From NCBI RefSeq assembly GCF_028401955.1, contig NZ_JAQOTJ010000004.1, positions 372,001 through 436,000 of the forward strand: 64,000 nucleotides of DNA, in the 5' to 3' direction. Below are positions 54,444 through 64,000 of the stretch, one piece after another. The position numbers and the translations under genes are program-made. Below the pieces are notes generated by a model. That model was not told the origin of the DNA and made no database searches. It saw only the letters and a list, made by a program, of their open reading frames with translations. The DNA is from Bacillus sp. BP-3. Its GTDB lineage: Bacteria > Bacillota > Bacilli > Bacillales > Bacillaceae_G. Each line of letters opens with the position of its first letter. The stretch's first letter is position 1.

Positions 54444-54529
54444 ATAAAGTGAAACTTCCATCACCTTTCTTCTTTGCTTCTCTCTCAATCTTGAGTTTGG
54501 TGTCTTACTGCCCCCAATAGCGGGATAAA
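54444..54529 (+). repeat. Family A repeat (86 bp)
   Basis: ATAAA at 54444-54448 and 54525-54529; begins GTGAAACTTCCATCACC and ends TTACTGCCCCCAATAGCGGG. Internal CTCAATCTTGAG small hairpin and CCC/GGG end hairpin. Confidence 0.85.
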
Positions 54530-54536
54530 AAAAGAA

Positions 54537-54559
54537 AAATGGGACATAGCGTCCCATTT
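54537..54559 (-). terminator. Terminator of mdxEFG overlapping the mdxG stop
   Basis: AAATGGGAC pairs with GTCCCATTT (9 bp) around 5 bases; T-rich run follows on the minus strand, continuing to the family A repeat. Confidence 0.85.
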
Positions 54560-55400
54560 ATCCCTTCGTTCCTCCAGCAGTTAAACCAGAAATAAAATAT
54601 TTTTGCAAAGATAAGAACAAAATTGAAATTGGTATCGCAATTAATACCGAACCTGCCGCAAATGTTGTAAATTCATTACCGAATTTTTTTGCTACCATTT
54701 CATATAATCCAACAGCTAATGTATAATTTTCTGGTGTACGTAAAATGATACTCGCTAAAATAAAATCAGTAAATGGACCAATAAAAGTAAATAACGCTAC
54801 AACCGCAACAATTGGTTTTGCTAAAGGCATAATAATTTGCCAAAAAATCCGAAAATGCCCTGCCCCGTCCATACGGGCTGATTCGTCTAATTCTTTTGGA
54901 ATCGTATCAAAGTATCCTTTCATGAGCCACGTATTCATCGGAATTGCACCGCCAACATAAATTAAAATCAACGCTAGATGTGTATCCATTAATCCTGTCA
55001 GCTGAGCTAAAATATACAATGCAATTAATGCTGAAAAGTTTGGGATCATTTGAAGAATTAAAAATGTTAGTAACCCATTCTTTCTTCCAACAAAACGATA
55101 TCTCGAAAATGCATATGCTGTAAAACTAATTGACAATACAGAGAAAATCATTGTCAAAATACTAACTTTCAACGTATTTTTATACCAAAGTACATAGTTA
55201 CTTTGCGAAATATCAAGTAGTTTTTTGTAATGATCCAGCGTTGCATTTTTAGGAATTATACTTGATCCAGAGAGACTATCTCCTGGGTTAAATGATGATC
55301 CTACAATCCATAATAGCGGATAGAAAATAATCACACACATCATGAAAATTACAAAATAACTTAATGAAAGACGTAATATCTTCTGTCGTTTTATGTTCAT
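54558..55400 (-). CDS. mdxG: Maltodextrin ABC transporter permease MdxG
   Basis: A 280-residue MalG-type permease with six membrane helices. The EAA loop that docks to the ATPase reads DESARMDGAGHFRIFWQIIMPLAKP. The start ATG 55400 abuts the mdxF stop with no gap, and AGAGGA lies at the end of mdxF. Works with MdxF, MdxE and MsmX to import maltodextrins. Confidence 0.95.
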   Translation of the reverse strand: MNIKRQKILRLSLSYFVIFMMCVIIFYPLLWIVGSSFNPGDSLSGSSIIPKNATLDHYKKLLDISQSNYVLWYKNTLKVSILTMIFSVLSISFTAYAFSRYRFVGRKNGLLTFLILQMIPNFSALIALYILAQLTGLMDTHLALILIYVGGAIPMNTWLMKGYFDTIPKELDESARMDGAGHFRIFWQIIMPLAKPIVAVVALFTFIGPFTDFILASIILRTPENYTLAVGLYEMVAKKFGNEFTTFAAGSVLIAIPISILFLSLQKYFISGLTAGGTKG

Positions 55401-56702
55401 TTACATCATATCCTCTTCTTGGAATGATTTTGTTCTTTTAAATTGCCATAAAGCAACTGATATAACAATTAACGATAAAATCATCGTAAGTGCTGCTGCT
55501 TTCCCATATTGAGCCGATGTCATCGTCAACTTATAAATCCAAGAAATTAAAATATCCGTCCCTCCTGCATCTTGTCCCGCTACAGCTGGACCGCCGCCGT
55601 TAAACAGATAAATAATACTGAAATTGTTAAAGTTGAACGTATATTGCGTAATTAAAATAGGAGCAGTCGCATATAAAACGAGCGGCAATGTAATTTTACG
55701 AAATTGTTGCCAAGCTGTCGCACCATCTACCGTCGCAGCCTCATACAATTCACCCGGAATCGATTGCAGTATACCTGTCGTCATCGCAAAGATAAAAGGA
55801 AAACCGAGCCATGTTTGAATGAAGATCAAAGCGACTTTCGTCCAAAATGGATCTGTCATCCAAGCAATTTCTTTAATTCCAAATAGAGCCAACACTTGAT
55901 TATTAATTGCTCCAAATGATTCGTTAAACATACCAGCAAATACGAGGATCGATACGAATGCTGGAACGGCCCAAGGCAAAATAAAGATTGTACGAATTAC
56001 AGCTTTCCCTTTAATTCCTGGTTGATTCACTAAAATTGCCAAGAAAATTCCTAGTGACACTTGCAATGTTGTTGCCAAAAACGTCCAAATAATTGTCCAA
56101 GAAAATACACTTATAAATGTGTTTCGCCACATTGGTAATGTGAAAATATCAACAAAATTTTTAAAACCAACCCAATCTACAAGTTTCGCAGGAGGAGAAT
56201 GATATAAATCATAGTTTGTAAATGCAATGAGTATGACGAAAATAATTGGAAGTACAACAACAAAGATTAATAACAGAAATCCTGGCGAAACCATCATATA
56301 TGGAAAACCTTGGTCTAATAAATGATGGTACTGCTCTTTTACAGAGTGTAACGGTATTCCTTCATCACGCTTTTTCCCATTTTGATACGCATCATATATA
56401 TTAAAAGCATATATACCCAGTCCAAATGCAGTAACGATCAGCGCTAAAATACCTTTTACTAATAGAAAGATAGAATGATCACGAGGAACTTCTGTACCGA
56501 GTGTTACAATCCCCCACAACCCAATATTTAATAAGTCAGCAAATGCTACAAAAAACGAACCAGTTAATATTAGAAAAATAATACCTTTTACATATTGTTT
56601 ATTGTACAGTTGACCAATACCTGGAATAATCGACAACGTTGCCGCTGCTTTTCGGTGTTTGGAACCGTTTCCTGCATGAGCTGGTTCAAAGGATGTCTGC
56701 AT
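55401..56702 (-). CDS. mdxF: Maltodextrin ABC transporter permease MdxF
   Basis: A 433-residue MalF-type permease with about eight membrane helices. The extra N-terminal region (AAATLSIIPGIGQLYNKQYVKG) is typical of Firmicute MdxF. The EAA loop reads YEAATVDGATAWQQFRKITLP. ATG 56702 is preferred: GGGGG lies 7 bases before it, while the 19-residue extension overlaps the hairpin that follows mdxE. Confidence 0.95.
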   Translation of the reverse strand: MQTSFEPAHAGNGSKHRKAAATLSIIPGIGQLYNKQYVKGIIFLILTGSFFVAFADLLNIGLWGIVTLGTEVPRDHSIFLLVKGILALIVTAFGLGIYAFNIYDAYQNGKKRDEGIPLHSVKEQYHHLLDQGFPYMMVSPGFLLLIFVVVLPIIFVILIAFTNYDLYHSPPAKLVDWVGFKNFVDIFTLPMWRNTFISVFSWTIIWTFLATTLQVSLGIFLAILVNQPGIKGKAVIRTIFILPWAVPAFVSILVFAGMFNESFGAINNQVLALFGIKEIAWMTDPFWTKVALIFIQTWLGFPFIFAMTTGILQSIPGELYEAATVDGATAWQQFRKITLPLVLYATAPILITQYTFNFNNFSIIYLFNGGGPAVAGQDAGGTDILISWIYKLTMTSAQYGKAAALTMILSLIVISVALWQFKRTKSFQEEDMM

Positions 56703-56740
56703 GGTTCTTCCCCCTTTTTTTCTTCCCCTTGGAAGGAGGA

Positions 56741-56776
56741 GAATTCGTGTCTTTTGCATACAAAAGACACGAATTC
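56741..56776 (-). promoter_or_regulatory. Intercistronic hairpin between mdxE and mdxF
   Basis: A perfect 16-bp stem (arms 56741-56756 and 56761-56776) with loop CATA. It is not followed by a T run on the minus strand, so it likely stabilises the mdxE message 3' end or partly stops transcription, allowing more binding protein than permease. Confidence 0.75.
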
Positions 56777-56780
56777 TATA

Positions 56781-58043
56781 TTATTTTTTCTTACTATGAT
56801 TTGCTTCAATGTTTCCTTTAATTTGTTTCACAGCCCCATCAAGTGCTGCTTTTGGATCTTGCTTGTTTGTTACAACTAATTGCAACGCATCACCCGCTGG
56901 TTTCCAAACTTCTTGCATTTCTGGAATATTCGGCATTGGAACACCATTTTCTGCTTGTGCTACTACTGCTTTTGCAGCTTCGTTATCTTTAATAACTGGA
57001 TCTTCCATCACTGATTTCACTGGAGGAACTTCTTTTGTTTTTTCGAAACGAATTTTTGCATTTTCTTCATTTGTTACCCAATCATTGAATTTTGTTGCTA
57101 AATCTTTATTTTTTGAGAAGCTTGTTACATGCCATCCTTTTACACCAACAAACGTTTTCATCGGTTGACCATTTGGTAATTTTGGCATTGGAGCTACACC
57201 ATAGTCAATCTTTGCTTTTTCAATCGCTTGAAATGCCCATGGACCGTTCATAATAGACGCTGCTTTTCCTTCATTAAATAATCCATCTGCAGCTGATCCG
57301 CCAGACTCACCGATAATTCCTTCTGGGAATAGTTTTTCTTTATACCATTTTTGAATAAATTCTGCACCTTGTACTGCACCGCTATTGTTTAATCCAATAT
57401 CTGCCGGGTTTGGTTTACCATCTTTCTCACCAAATACATAACCACCCATACCTGACATAAATGCATTCGCAAAGTAGAAGTTATCTCCTAATGCTAAAAA
57501 TCCGTATTTTCCGCCCTTTGTAAACTCTTTTGAAAAATTATATAGTTCATCCATCGTTTCTGGTGCTTTTGGCATTAATTTTTTATTGTAAATGAATACA
57601 GGTGTTTCAATCGCTTTCGGTAATCCGTATAATTTCCCATCGTATGTTTGTGCTTTTAGTGATAAATCAGTAAACTTACTCTTAACAGAATCATCTACTT
57701 TTATTTCAGAAAGAAGCCCCTCTGTTGCCGCGTTTCCGATTTGATCATGTGGTAATGTTACAACATCTGGTCCTGTGCCAGCTGGACCGTCAAGACGCAG
57801 TTTTTTTACTTGTTCTGTCATCTGAACTTCTACAACTTTTACCTTTACATTATATTTCTTTTCAAAACTTTTTACTGCTGGGTCTAAACCAACACCTTTT
57901 TTCTGGTCTTCCCAAACAAGAAGATCATAATCTTTCTTCTCCTTGCTAGCTTCTTTTTTTCCTGAATCTTTCGGACCACATGCAGACAGCATTCCGATTG
58001 TCAAAGCTGAAACTGTTAATAAAGATAACGCTTTCTTCTTCAT
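56781..58043 (-). CDS. mdxE: Maltodextrin-binding lipoprotein MdxE
   Basis: A 420-residue solute-binding protein. Lipobox MLSACG with lipidated Cys22 after a standard signal. The mature part has the family 1 binding-protein pattern: DLLVWEDQKKGVGLDPAV, DVVTLPHDQIGN, KLYGLPKAIETPVFIYNK and INGPWAFQAI. It captures maltodextrins at the cell surface and delivers them to MdxF/MdxG. GGAGG lies 9 bases before ATG 58043. First gene of mdxEFG. Confidence 0.95.
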   Translation of the reverse strand: MKKKALSLLTVSALTIGMLSACGPKDSGKKEASKEKKDYDLLVWEDQKKGVGLDPAVKSFEKKYNVKVKVVEVQMTEQVKKLRLDGPAGTGPDVVTLPHDQIGNAATEGLLSEIKVDDSVKSKFTDLSLKAQTYDGKLYGLPKAIETPVFIYNKKLMPKAPETMDELYNFSKEFTKGGKYGFLALGDNFYFANAFMSGMGGYVFGEKDGKPNPADIGLNNSGAVQGAEFIQKWYKEKLFPEGIIGESGGSAADGLFNEGKAASIMNGPWAFQAIEKAKIDYGVAPMPKLPNGQPMKTFVGVKGWHVTSFSKNKDLATKFNDWVTNEENAKIRFEKTKEVPPVKSVMEDPVIKDNEAAKAVVAQAENGVPMPNIPEMQEVWKPAGDALQLVVTNKQDPKAALDGAVKQIKGNIEANHSKKK

Positions 58044-58083
58044 CCCTAAATACCTCCCAAAATATGTACATAATAACCAAAAA

Positions 58084-58097
58084 TGAAAACGTTTGCA
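58084..58097. promoter_or_regulatory. MalR/CcpA-type operator 1
   Basis: TGAAAACGTTTGCA, one position from the cre consensus. It lies about 60 bases downstream of the predicted mdxE start of transcription. Confidence 0.7.
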
Positions 58098-58137
58098 TAC
58101 AATAGTTTAATAGAAGCACAAACGACTTTCTAATCTA

Positions 58138-58151
58138 TGAAAACGTTTGCG
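58138..58151. promoter_or_regulatory. MalR/CcpA-type operator 2
   Basis: TGAAAACGTTTGCG, about 10-25 bases downstream of the predicted mdxE transcription start, a road-block position. Confidence 0.7.
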
Positions 58152-58164
58152 CTATTTGTCTATC

Positions 58165-58192
58165 ATTATACATTCTTTTATAGATTTTGCAA
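58165..58192 (-). promoter_or_regulatory. mdxE promoter
   Basis: On the minus strand TTGCAA (58187-58192), 16 bases, then a perfect TATAAT (58165-58170). Confidence 0.65.
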
Positions 58193-58240
58193 ATATTATT
58201 TTTCAAAAAATTTATGTGGTCATTCTTTATATTCATTGAC

Positions 58241-58270
58241 TTTACATAAAATGAGTACTACTCTTATAAA
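58241..58270 (+). promoter_or_regulatory. Promoter of the cyclomaltodextrinase gene
   Basis: TTTACA (58241-58246), 18 bases, TATAAA (58265-58270). Confidence 0.55.
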
Positions 58271-58292
58271 CAATATTAAAGTTATATAAAAA

Positions 58293-58304
58293 GCAATCGT
58301 TTGC
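58293..58304. promoter_or_regulatory. MalR/CcpA-type operator 3
   Basis: GCAATCGTTTGC with a CG centre, about 16 bases downstream of the predicted start of transcription, the same geometry as operator 2. Confidence 0.6.
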
Positions 58305-58332
58305 GATATATCTTTATTTTTCAAAATAGTAA

Positions 58333-60108
<1,776 letters not shown>

Positions 60109-60112
60109 ATAG

Positions 60113-60143
60113 AAAAAGCCTTGTTTTTTATACAAGGCTTTTT
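60113..60143. terminator. Terminator between the cyclomaltodextrinase gene and malL
   Basis: AAAAAGCCTTG pairs with CAAGGCTTTTT (11 bp) with a 9-base loop; convergent genes on both sides. Confidence 0.85.
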
Positions 60144-60187
60144 CGCTAGTCGCTTGAGATGTGTTATATTCTATAATTTCTATCTGC

Positions 60188-61864
60188 TCATTTCAGTTTA
60201 TACACCCTCGCTTCATAAGGCTGTAAAGTAATATTTTCAATTAATTCACTCTGCACATCATAATTGTGTATTAATAACTCTGAACTACTATATGTTATCT
60301 CTTCTGGCAACTCAAAGACACATGTTTCCTCAGTAAAGTTTGCAATAGCAAGTAATTTCTCATCTTTCCATGTTCTCACATAAGCAAAAATTGATGGATG
60401 ATCTTCTAGAATTAAATCATATGTACCATATACAATAATCTCATGCTTTTTACGAAGTTCAATCAATTTCTTGTAATAATAAAAAATTGATTTTGGGTCA
60501 TGTAATGCCTGCCACGCATTAATCTCTTTATAATTAGGATTTACTTGTAGCCACGGCTTACCTGTTGTAAATCCAGCATGTTCGCTGTCTTCCCATTGCA
60601 TCGGTGTCCGAGCATTATCGCGTCCTTTCGCATAAATAGATTGCATCACCATTTCATGATTTTCACCACGTTCCATTACTTTTTCATGGTACATATTCAA
60701 CGTTTCAATATCACGGTACTCATCAATTGAAGCAAATTGGACATTCGTCATTCCAATCTCTTCCCCTTGATAAATATAAGGAGTTCCTTTCATCATATGA
60801 AGTACCGTCGCTAACATTTTCGCTGACGGAATACGATAAGATTTATCGTTACCAAAGCGAGAAACAACACGCGGCTGATCATGATTATTCCAATACAAAC
60901 TATTCCATCCTGTATGCTCCAATGCTTTTTGCCACTTTGTTAAATTCTGCTTTAGTGTATGGAGAGAACATGGTATCACATCCCATTTACCACTTTCTCC
61001 AGAATCTAAATCCATATGTTCAAATTGAAATACCATCTGTAATTCCTGACGCTCTTCACCTGTATAAAGTTTAGCTTCTTCCGTTGTTACACCCGGCATT
61101 TCACCAACTGTCATAATGTCATATTTAGACAGCACTTCTTGATTCATTTCATGTAAATACGTATGAATATTAGGTCCATTCATAAAGTATTGATGCCCGG
61201 ATACATACCCTTCCGTTTCGGTATCAACAGCTGGAAGCCCCTCTGTTTTTGAAATAAAATTAATGACATCCATACGGAAACCATCAATTCCCTTATCAAG
61301 CCAAAATTTCATCATGTCATAAATCTCTTTACGTACATTTTCATTGTCCCAATTTAAATCAGGTTGCTTTTTTGAAAATAAATGTAAATAATATTCGTCC
61401 GTCGTTTCATCATAGCGCCAAGCCGATCCACTAAAAGCAGCTCCCCAATTATTTGGCTCTTTTCCATCTTTCCCTTTACGCCAAATATAGTAATCTCGAT
61501 ATGGACTATCTTTGGATTTCCGAGATTCAACAAACCAATGATGTTCATCTGAAGTATGATTAACAACTAAATCCATCATTAATTTCATATTACGTTTATG
61601 CATTTCACTTAATAATTCATCCCAATCATTCATCGTCCCAAATTCATCCATAATCTTACGATAATCGCTAATATCATAACCATTATCATCGTTTGGAGAT
61701 TCGTAAACTGGTGATAACCAAATGACATCTATACCTAGTTCTTGTAAATAATCAAGCTTTGAAATAATTCCACGAAGATCACCGATTCCATCACCATTAC
61801 TATCCATAAAGCTACGCGGATAAATTTGATATACAACACTTTCTTTCCACCACTGTTTCTCCAT
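60188..61864 (-). CDS. malL: Oligo-1,6-glucosidase / alpha-glucosidase
   Basis: A 558-residue GH13 exo-glucosidase, the same length as the classical B. cereus oligo-1,6-glucosidase. Markers: VVYQIYPRSFMDSNGDGIGDL, DLVVNHTSDEH, nucleophile in GFRMDVINFI, acid Glu in TVGEMPGV and NNHDQPR. It releases glucose from maltose, isomaltose and short dextrins in the cytosol. GGGGGAG lies 5 bases before ATG 61864, so the six-residue extension is rejected. Divergent from msmX with three shared operators between. Confidence 0.95.
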   Translation of the reverse strand: MEKQWWKESVVYQIYPRSFMDSNGDGIGDLRGIISKLDYLQELGIDVIWLSPVYESPNDDNGYDISDYRKIMDEFGTMNDWDELLSEMHKRNMKLMMDLVVNHTSDEHHWFVESRKSKDSPYRDYYIWRKGKDGKEPNNWGAAFSGSAWRYDETTDEYYLHLFSKKQPDLNWDNENVRKEIYDMMKFWLDKGIDGFRMDVINFISKTEGLPAVDTETEGYVSGHQYFMNGPNIHTYLHEMNQEVLSKYDIMTVGEMPGVTTEEAKLYTGEERQELQMVFQFEHMDLDSGESGKWDVIPCSLHTLKQNLTKWQKALEHTGWNSLYWNNHDQPRVVSRFGNDKSYRIPSAKMLATVLHMMKGTPYIYQGEEIGMTNVQFASIDEYRDIETLNMYHEKVMERGENHEMVMQSIYAKGRDNARTPMQWEDSEHAGFTTGKPWLQVNPNYKEINAWQALHDPKSIFYYYKKLIELRKKHEIIVYGTYDLILEDHPSIFAYVRTWKDEKLLAIANFTEETCVFELPEEITYSSSELLIHNYDVQSELIENITLQPYEARVYKLK

Positions 61865-61901
61865 CTTGCTCCCCCATTTCATTATTTAATTACAGAACAG
61901 G

Positions 61902-61915
61902 CGCAAACGTTTTCA
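61902..61915. promoter_or_regulatory. MalR/CcpA-type operator 4
   Basis: On the minus strand TGAAAACGTTTGCG, identical to operator 2; lies between the weak malL promoter (TATCAT -10 near 61924-61929) and the gene. Confidence 0.7.
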
Positions 61916-62042
61916 TGAGTGAATGATAACAGATTTAAAAAAAAATGAAAATAGACTTACATTTTTTATCATCAAAAAATATAAACTTCTTCCTCGATTA
62001 ACATTAAATATACAATACTTAAACTACACCTCTTTTAAAAAA

Positions 62043-62056
62043 TGAAAACGTTTTAA
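62043..62056. promoter_or_regulatory. MalR/CcpA-type operator 5
   Basis: TGAAAACGTTTTAA, about 35-50 bases upstream of the msmX -10. With operator 6 it brackets the promoter. Confidence 0.6.
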
Positions 62057-62064
62057 TTTTTTTA

Positions 62065-62093
62065 TTTATTTTTTTCATGCATTCGTTTATAAT
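62065..62093 (+). promoter_or_regulatory. msmX promoter
   Basis: A perfect TATAAT (62088-62093) with a poor -35 (TTTATT) 17 bases upstream. Confidence 0.5.
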
Positions 62094-62101
62094 AAATCCA
62101 A

Positions 62102-62115
62102 AGAAAACGTTTGCA
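62102..62115. promoter_or_regulatory. MalR/CcpA-type operator 6
   Basis: AGAAAACGTTTGCA, just at or after the predicted msmX transcription start. Confidence 0.65.
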
Positions 62116-62138
62116 CAATTTTGCTAGGAGGAAAAATC

Positions 62139-63239
62139 ATGGCAGAACTAAAATTAGAAAATATTTATAAAATATACGATAACAATGTAACAGCGGTAAC
62201 AGACTTTAATTTACACATACAAGATAAAGAATTTATCGTGTTTGTTGGTCCATCTGGGTGCGGGAAATCAACGACATTACGAATGGTCGCTGGTTTAGAA
62301 GATATTTCAAAAGGTGAATTCTCAATTGATGGCAAGATAATGAATGATGTTCCTCCAAAAGATCGTGATATCGCAATGGTCTTTCAAAACTATGCACTCT
62401 ATCCGCATATGAGTGTTTATGATAACATGGCATTTGGCTTAAAACTTCGTAAAATTCCAAAAGAAGAAATTGATCGCCGAGTGAAAGATGCAGCTCGTAT
62501 TTTAGGACTAGAAGAATATTTAAATCGAAAACCAAAAGCATTATCCGGAGGTCAAAGGCAACGTGTAGCATTAGGACGTGCCATTGTTCGTGATGCAAAA
62601 GTCTTCTTAATGGATGAACCGTTATCAAATCTTGATGCAAAATTACGTGTAACAATGCGATCAGAGATTTCTAAGCTTCATCAAAAACTAGGAACAACAA
62701 CTATTTATGTAACACATGACCAAACAGAAGCTATGACAATGGCATCACGCCTTGTTGTTATGAAAGATGGGAAAATACAGCAGATTGGAACGCCAAAAGA
62801 AGTATATGAAACACCCGAAAATATTTTCGTAGGCGGATTTATCGGCTCTCCTGCGATGAACTTCTTCCGTGGTAAATTAACAGAAAATCACTTTGTAATA
62901 GACAATAAGATAAAAATTACAGTATCTGAAGGAAAAATGAAACTACTGAGTGAACAAGGCTACATTAACCAAGAAATTATTTTAGGAATTCGTCCAGAAG
63001 ATATTCATGATGAACTCTTATTTTTAGAAGCTTCACAAGATACAACATTTACAACAAAAATTGATGTTGCTGAACTATTAGGTGCAGAATCTATTTTATA
63101 TATGAAACTTGGAAATCAAGATTTTGCAGCACGTGTCGATGCGAGACATATGTTTACAAACGGTGATCAAATCCAGCTTGCTTTTGATATGAATAAAGCG
63201 CACTTCTTTGATGTAAAAACTGAAAAACGCATTCGCTAA
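62139..63239 (+). CDS. msmX: ABC transporter ATPase for maltodextrins (MsmX/UgpC family)
   Basis: A 366-residue CUT1-type sugar importer ATPase. Walker A GPSGCGKST (residues 37-45), Q loop VFQNYALYPH, signature LSGGQRQRVALGRA, Walker B VFLMDEPLSNLDA and switch His in VTHDQTEA, then a C-terminal OB/TOBE regulatory domain with GIRPEDIHDE. In B. subtilis MsmX energises several sugar importers including MdxEFG. TAGGAGG precedes ATG 62139. Unlike B. subtilis, it sits within the maltodextrin locus. Confidence 0.95.
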   Translation: MAELKLENIYKIYDNNVTAVTDFNLHIQDKEFIVFVGPSGCGKSTTLRMVAGLEDISKGEFSIDGKIMNDVPPKDRDIAMVFQNYALYPHMSVYDNMAFGLKLRKIPKEEIDRRVKDAARILGLEEYLNRKPKALSGGQRQRVALGRAIVRDAKVFLMDEPLSNLDAKLRVTMRSEISKLHQKLGTTTIYVTHDQTEAMTMASRLVVMKDGKIQQIGTPKEVYETPENIFVGGFIGSPAMNFFRGKLTENHFVIDNKIKITVSEGKMKLLSEQGYINQEIILGIRPEDIHDELLFLEASQDTTFTTKIDVAELLGAESILYMKLGNQDFAARVDARHMFTNGDQIQLAFDMNKAHFFDVKTEKRIR

Positions 63240-63247
63240 ATACAAAG

Positions 63248-63273
63248 AAACCGTCCATATACATGGGCGGTTT
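63248..63273 (+). terminator. msmX terminator
   Basis: AAACCGTCCAT pairs with ATGGGCGGTTT (one wobble) around 4 bases, with a T run. Confidence 0.75.
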
Positions 63274-63285
63274 TCCATTATAATA

Positions 63286-63759
63286 CTATACTACTTCTGC
63301 TGTATGAAATAATTGTTGCCTTGCTCCTATAACACCAGAAATCGGTAAATCTGTTAACATCATTTCGTCTTGCTGCTTCATAAAAGATGACGTCAATTGT
63401 TTTATCTCTATCCAGACGTCATTTATACAAAGTGTAGTGGAATCGTTCTCTTTTTCATGAGAAAATATTGGATCTATTTTATATAATCCAGCATTATTAA
63501 ACAACATATCAACTCTATTATAGACTTCAAGTGCAACTTCTATAACATGTCGCCAATCACTTCGCTTACTCATATCGTGAATAACAAAAATTGCATCTCC
63601 ACCTAATTCTACAATTTCATCAACTGTTGCTTGTCCACTTTCCTCATCAATATCTGTCACAATTACTTTTGCACCTTGCCCTGCCAACAAAAGAGCCGTG
63701 CTACGCCCAATACCGATGCCACCACCTGTTACAACGACAATTTTTTCTGCTAGCTTCAT
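63286..63759 (-). pseudogene. Truncated short-chain dehydrogenase
   Basis: The first 95 residues are a normal SDR Rossmann half: VTGGGIGIGRSTALLLAGQG, VTDIDEESGQATVDEI and FNNAGLYKIDP. The later part (DVWIEIKQLTSSFMKQQ, then SGVIGARQQLFHTAEVV) still aligns loosely, but the frame ends at 157 residues where the catalytic YxxxK helix and the last 90 residues should be. No continuation is visible in the 46 bases before the msmX stop. ATG 63759 has GAAGGAG 8 bases upstream, so it may still be translated. Confidence 0.75.
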
Positions 63760-63856
63760 CGCCATTACTCCTTCTGGTTAGTCTTACCGTCACAGTATAC
63801 TCCTTTTTTCAAAGCATCCGCAAGCAGAAAAAGATAGATATATAAGATGTAATCGT

Positions 63857-63954
63857 TTACTTTTGAACTTTCTCTTTTTTCTTACTATTATACTGGTCAA
63901 AAGCTAAACCGACAAAAATAAGAACCCCAAAAATAATAAACTTCCTCCCATCAT
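63857..63954 (-). pseudogene. Small membrane protein gene, probably frameshifted
   Basis: AGGAGG precedes ATGATG (63949-63954), but that frame stops after 16 codons. In the next frame the same bases read GRKFIIFGVLIFVGLAFDQY, then NSKKKEKVQK and stop, a sensible one-helix membrane peptide with a basic tail but without a start codon. A one-base change near 63945-63950 would join start and body. Confidence 0.45.
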
Positions 63955-64000
63955 TTCGCTCCTCCTAATATAAATTTATTACTCTTTATTATAAATATAT

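Larger units (their letters stand above)
53970..54557. other. 588-bp region between mdxG and malR with both repeat families
   Basis: Holds the malR upstream region, an inverted full family B copy (54108-54300) and a family A copy (54444-54529). No gene was seen. The repeats separate malR from the mdxEFG unit. Confidence 0.7.

Noticed and set aside
17150-54529. Family A copies as a CRISPR array
   Set aside because: Copies are kilobases apart, vary in length and have no spacer pattern.

Overview
The window is low-GC Firmicute DNA and reads as the chromosome of a Bacillus cereus-group organism. It has strong AGGAGG-type ribosome sites, many sporulation genes (tgl, a YjcZ-type peptide, dapL/dapH), a 558-residue oligo-1,6-glucosidase of the B. 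cereus type, and gene order matching the yla, ykt, pdh, ykr and yku clusters of B. subtilis. Most genes are core housekeeping genes. No IS transposase, tRNA, rRNA, CRISPR array or defence island was seen, and no wholly new multi-gene system is evident.

Layout. 1-6150: a partial FMN-barrel protein, ylaI, ylaH, typA, ylaF, an inositol monophosphatase and the small yktB/ykzI/yktA genes. 6600-10700: speA, tgl, a small gene that looks like the dual-function RNA SR1 with its peptide SR1P, and two small conserved proteins. 10800-16000: pdhA-pdhB-pdhC-pdhD (minus strand). 16250-21100: YjcZ-like peptide, def, a HAD phosphatase, rpoY-rnjA and ktrC. 21400-28800: a membrane protein, peroxiredoxin and thioredoxin-like pair, dapL-dapH, ccpC, ykuL, abbA, ykuK, ykuJ. 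29600-40450: a small redoxin, a degenerate EAL protein (ykuI), fadH with a palindromic operator, Tat-dependent ykuE, ppk/ppx, ykyB, ykyA and a polysaccharide deacetylase. 40450-43080: a gene-poor stretch with a decayed GGDEF-like gene, an orphan holin-like gene and several short repeats. 43080-52930: an MFS exporter, a cobalamin riboswitch before metE, nucA-comJ, a MerR-like coiled-coil protein, a histidine kinase and patA. 52940-63240: a maltodextrin locus (malR, mdxG-mdxF-mdxE, a cyclomaltodextrinase, malL, msmX). 63280-64000: a truncated SDR gene and a probably frameshifted small gene.

Genes working together. The maltodextrin locus forms one system: lipoprotein receptor MdxE, permeases MdxF/MdxG, ATPase MsmX, two intracellular GH13 enzymes and a LacI-type repressor. 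Six near-identical CG-centred operators flank its divergent promoters, four of them just downstream of the predicted transcription start. PDH, SR1P (in B. subtilis a GapA partner) and CcpC make a central-carbon theme. DapH/DapL supply diaminopimelate for wall and spores.

The most unusual non-coding content is two families of short interspersed repeats. Family A is bounded by ATAAA (TTTAT) direct repeats: clear copies are 54-86 bp, with one 282-bp GC-rich copy. It has a 3' hairpin with one compensatory base change, and copies sit on stop codons or form an mRNA leader. Family B is about 160-180 bp when full. Both resemble the bcr-type repeats known from the B. cereus group; which named family each belongs to was not determined. 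All calls come from reading the sequence and remembered family features; no database search was run.
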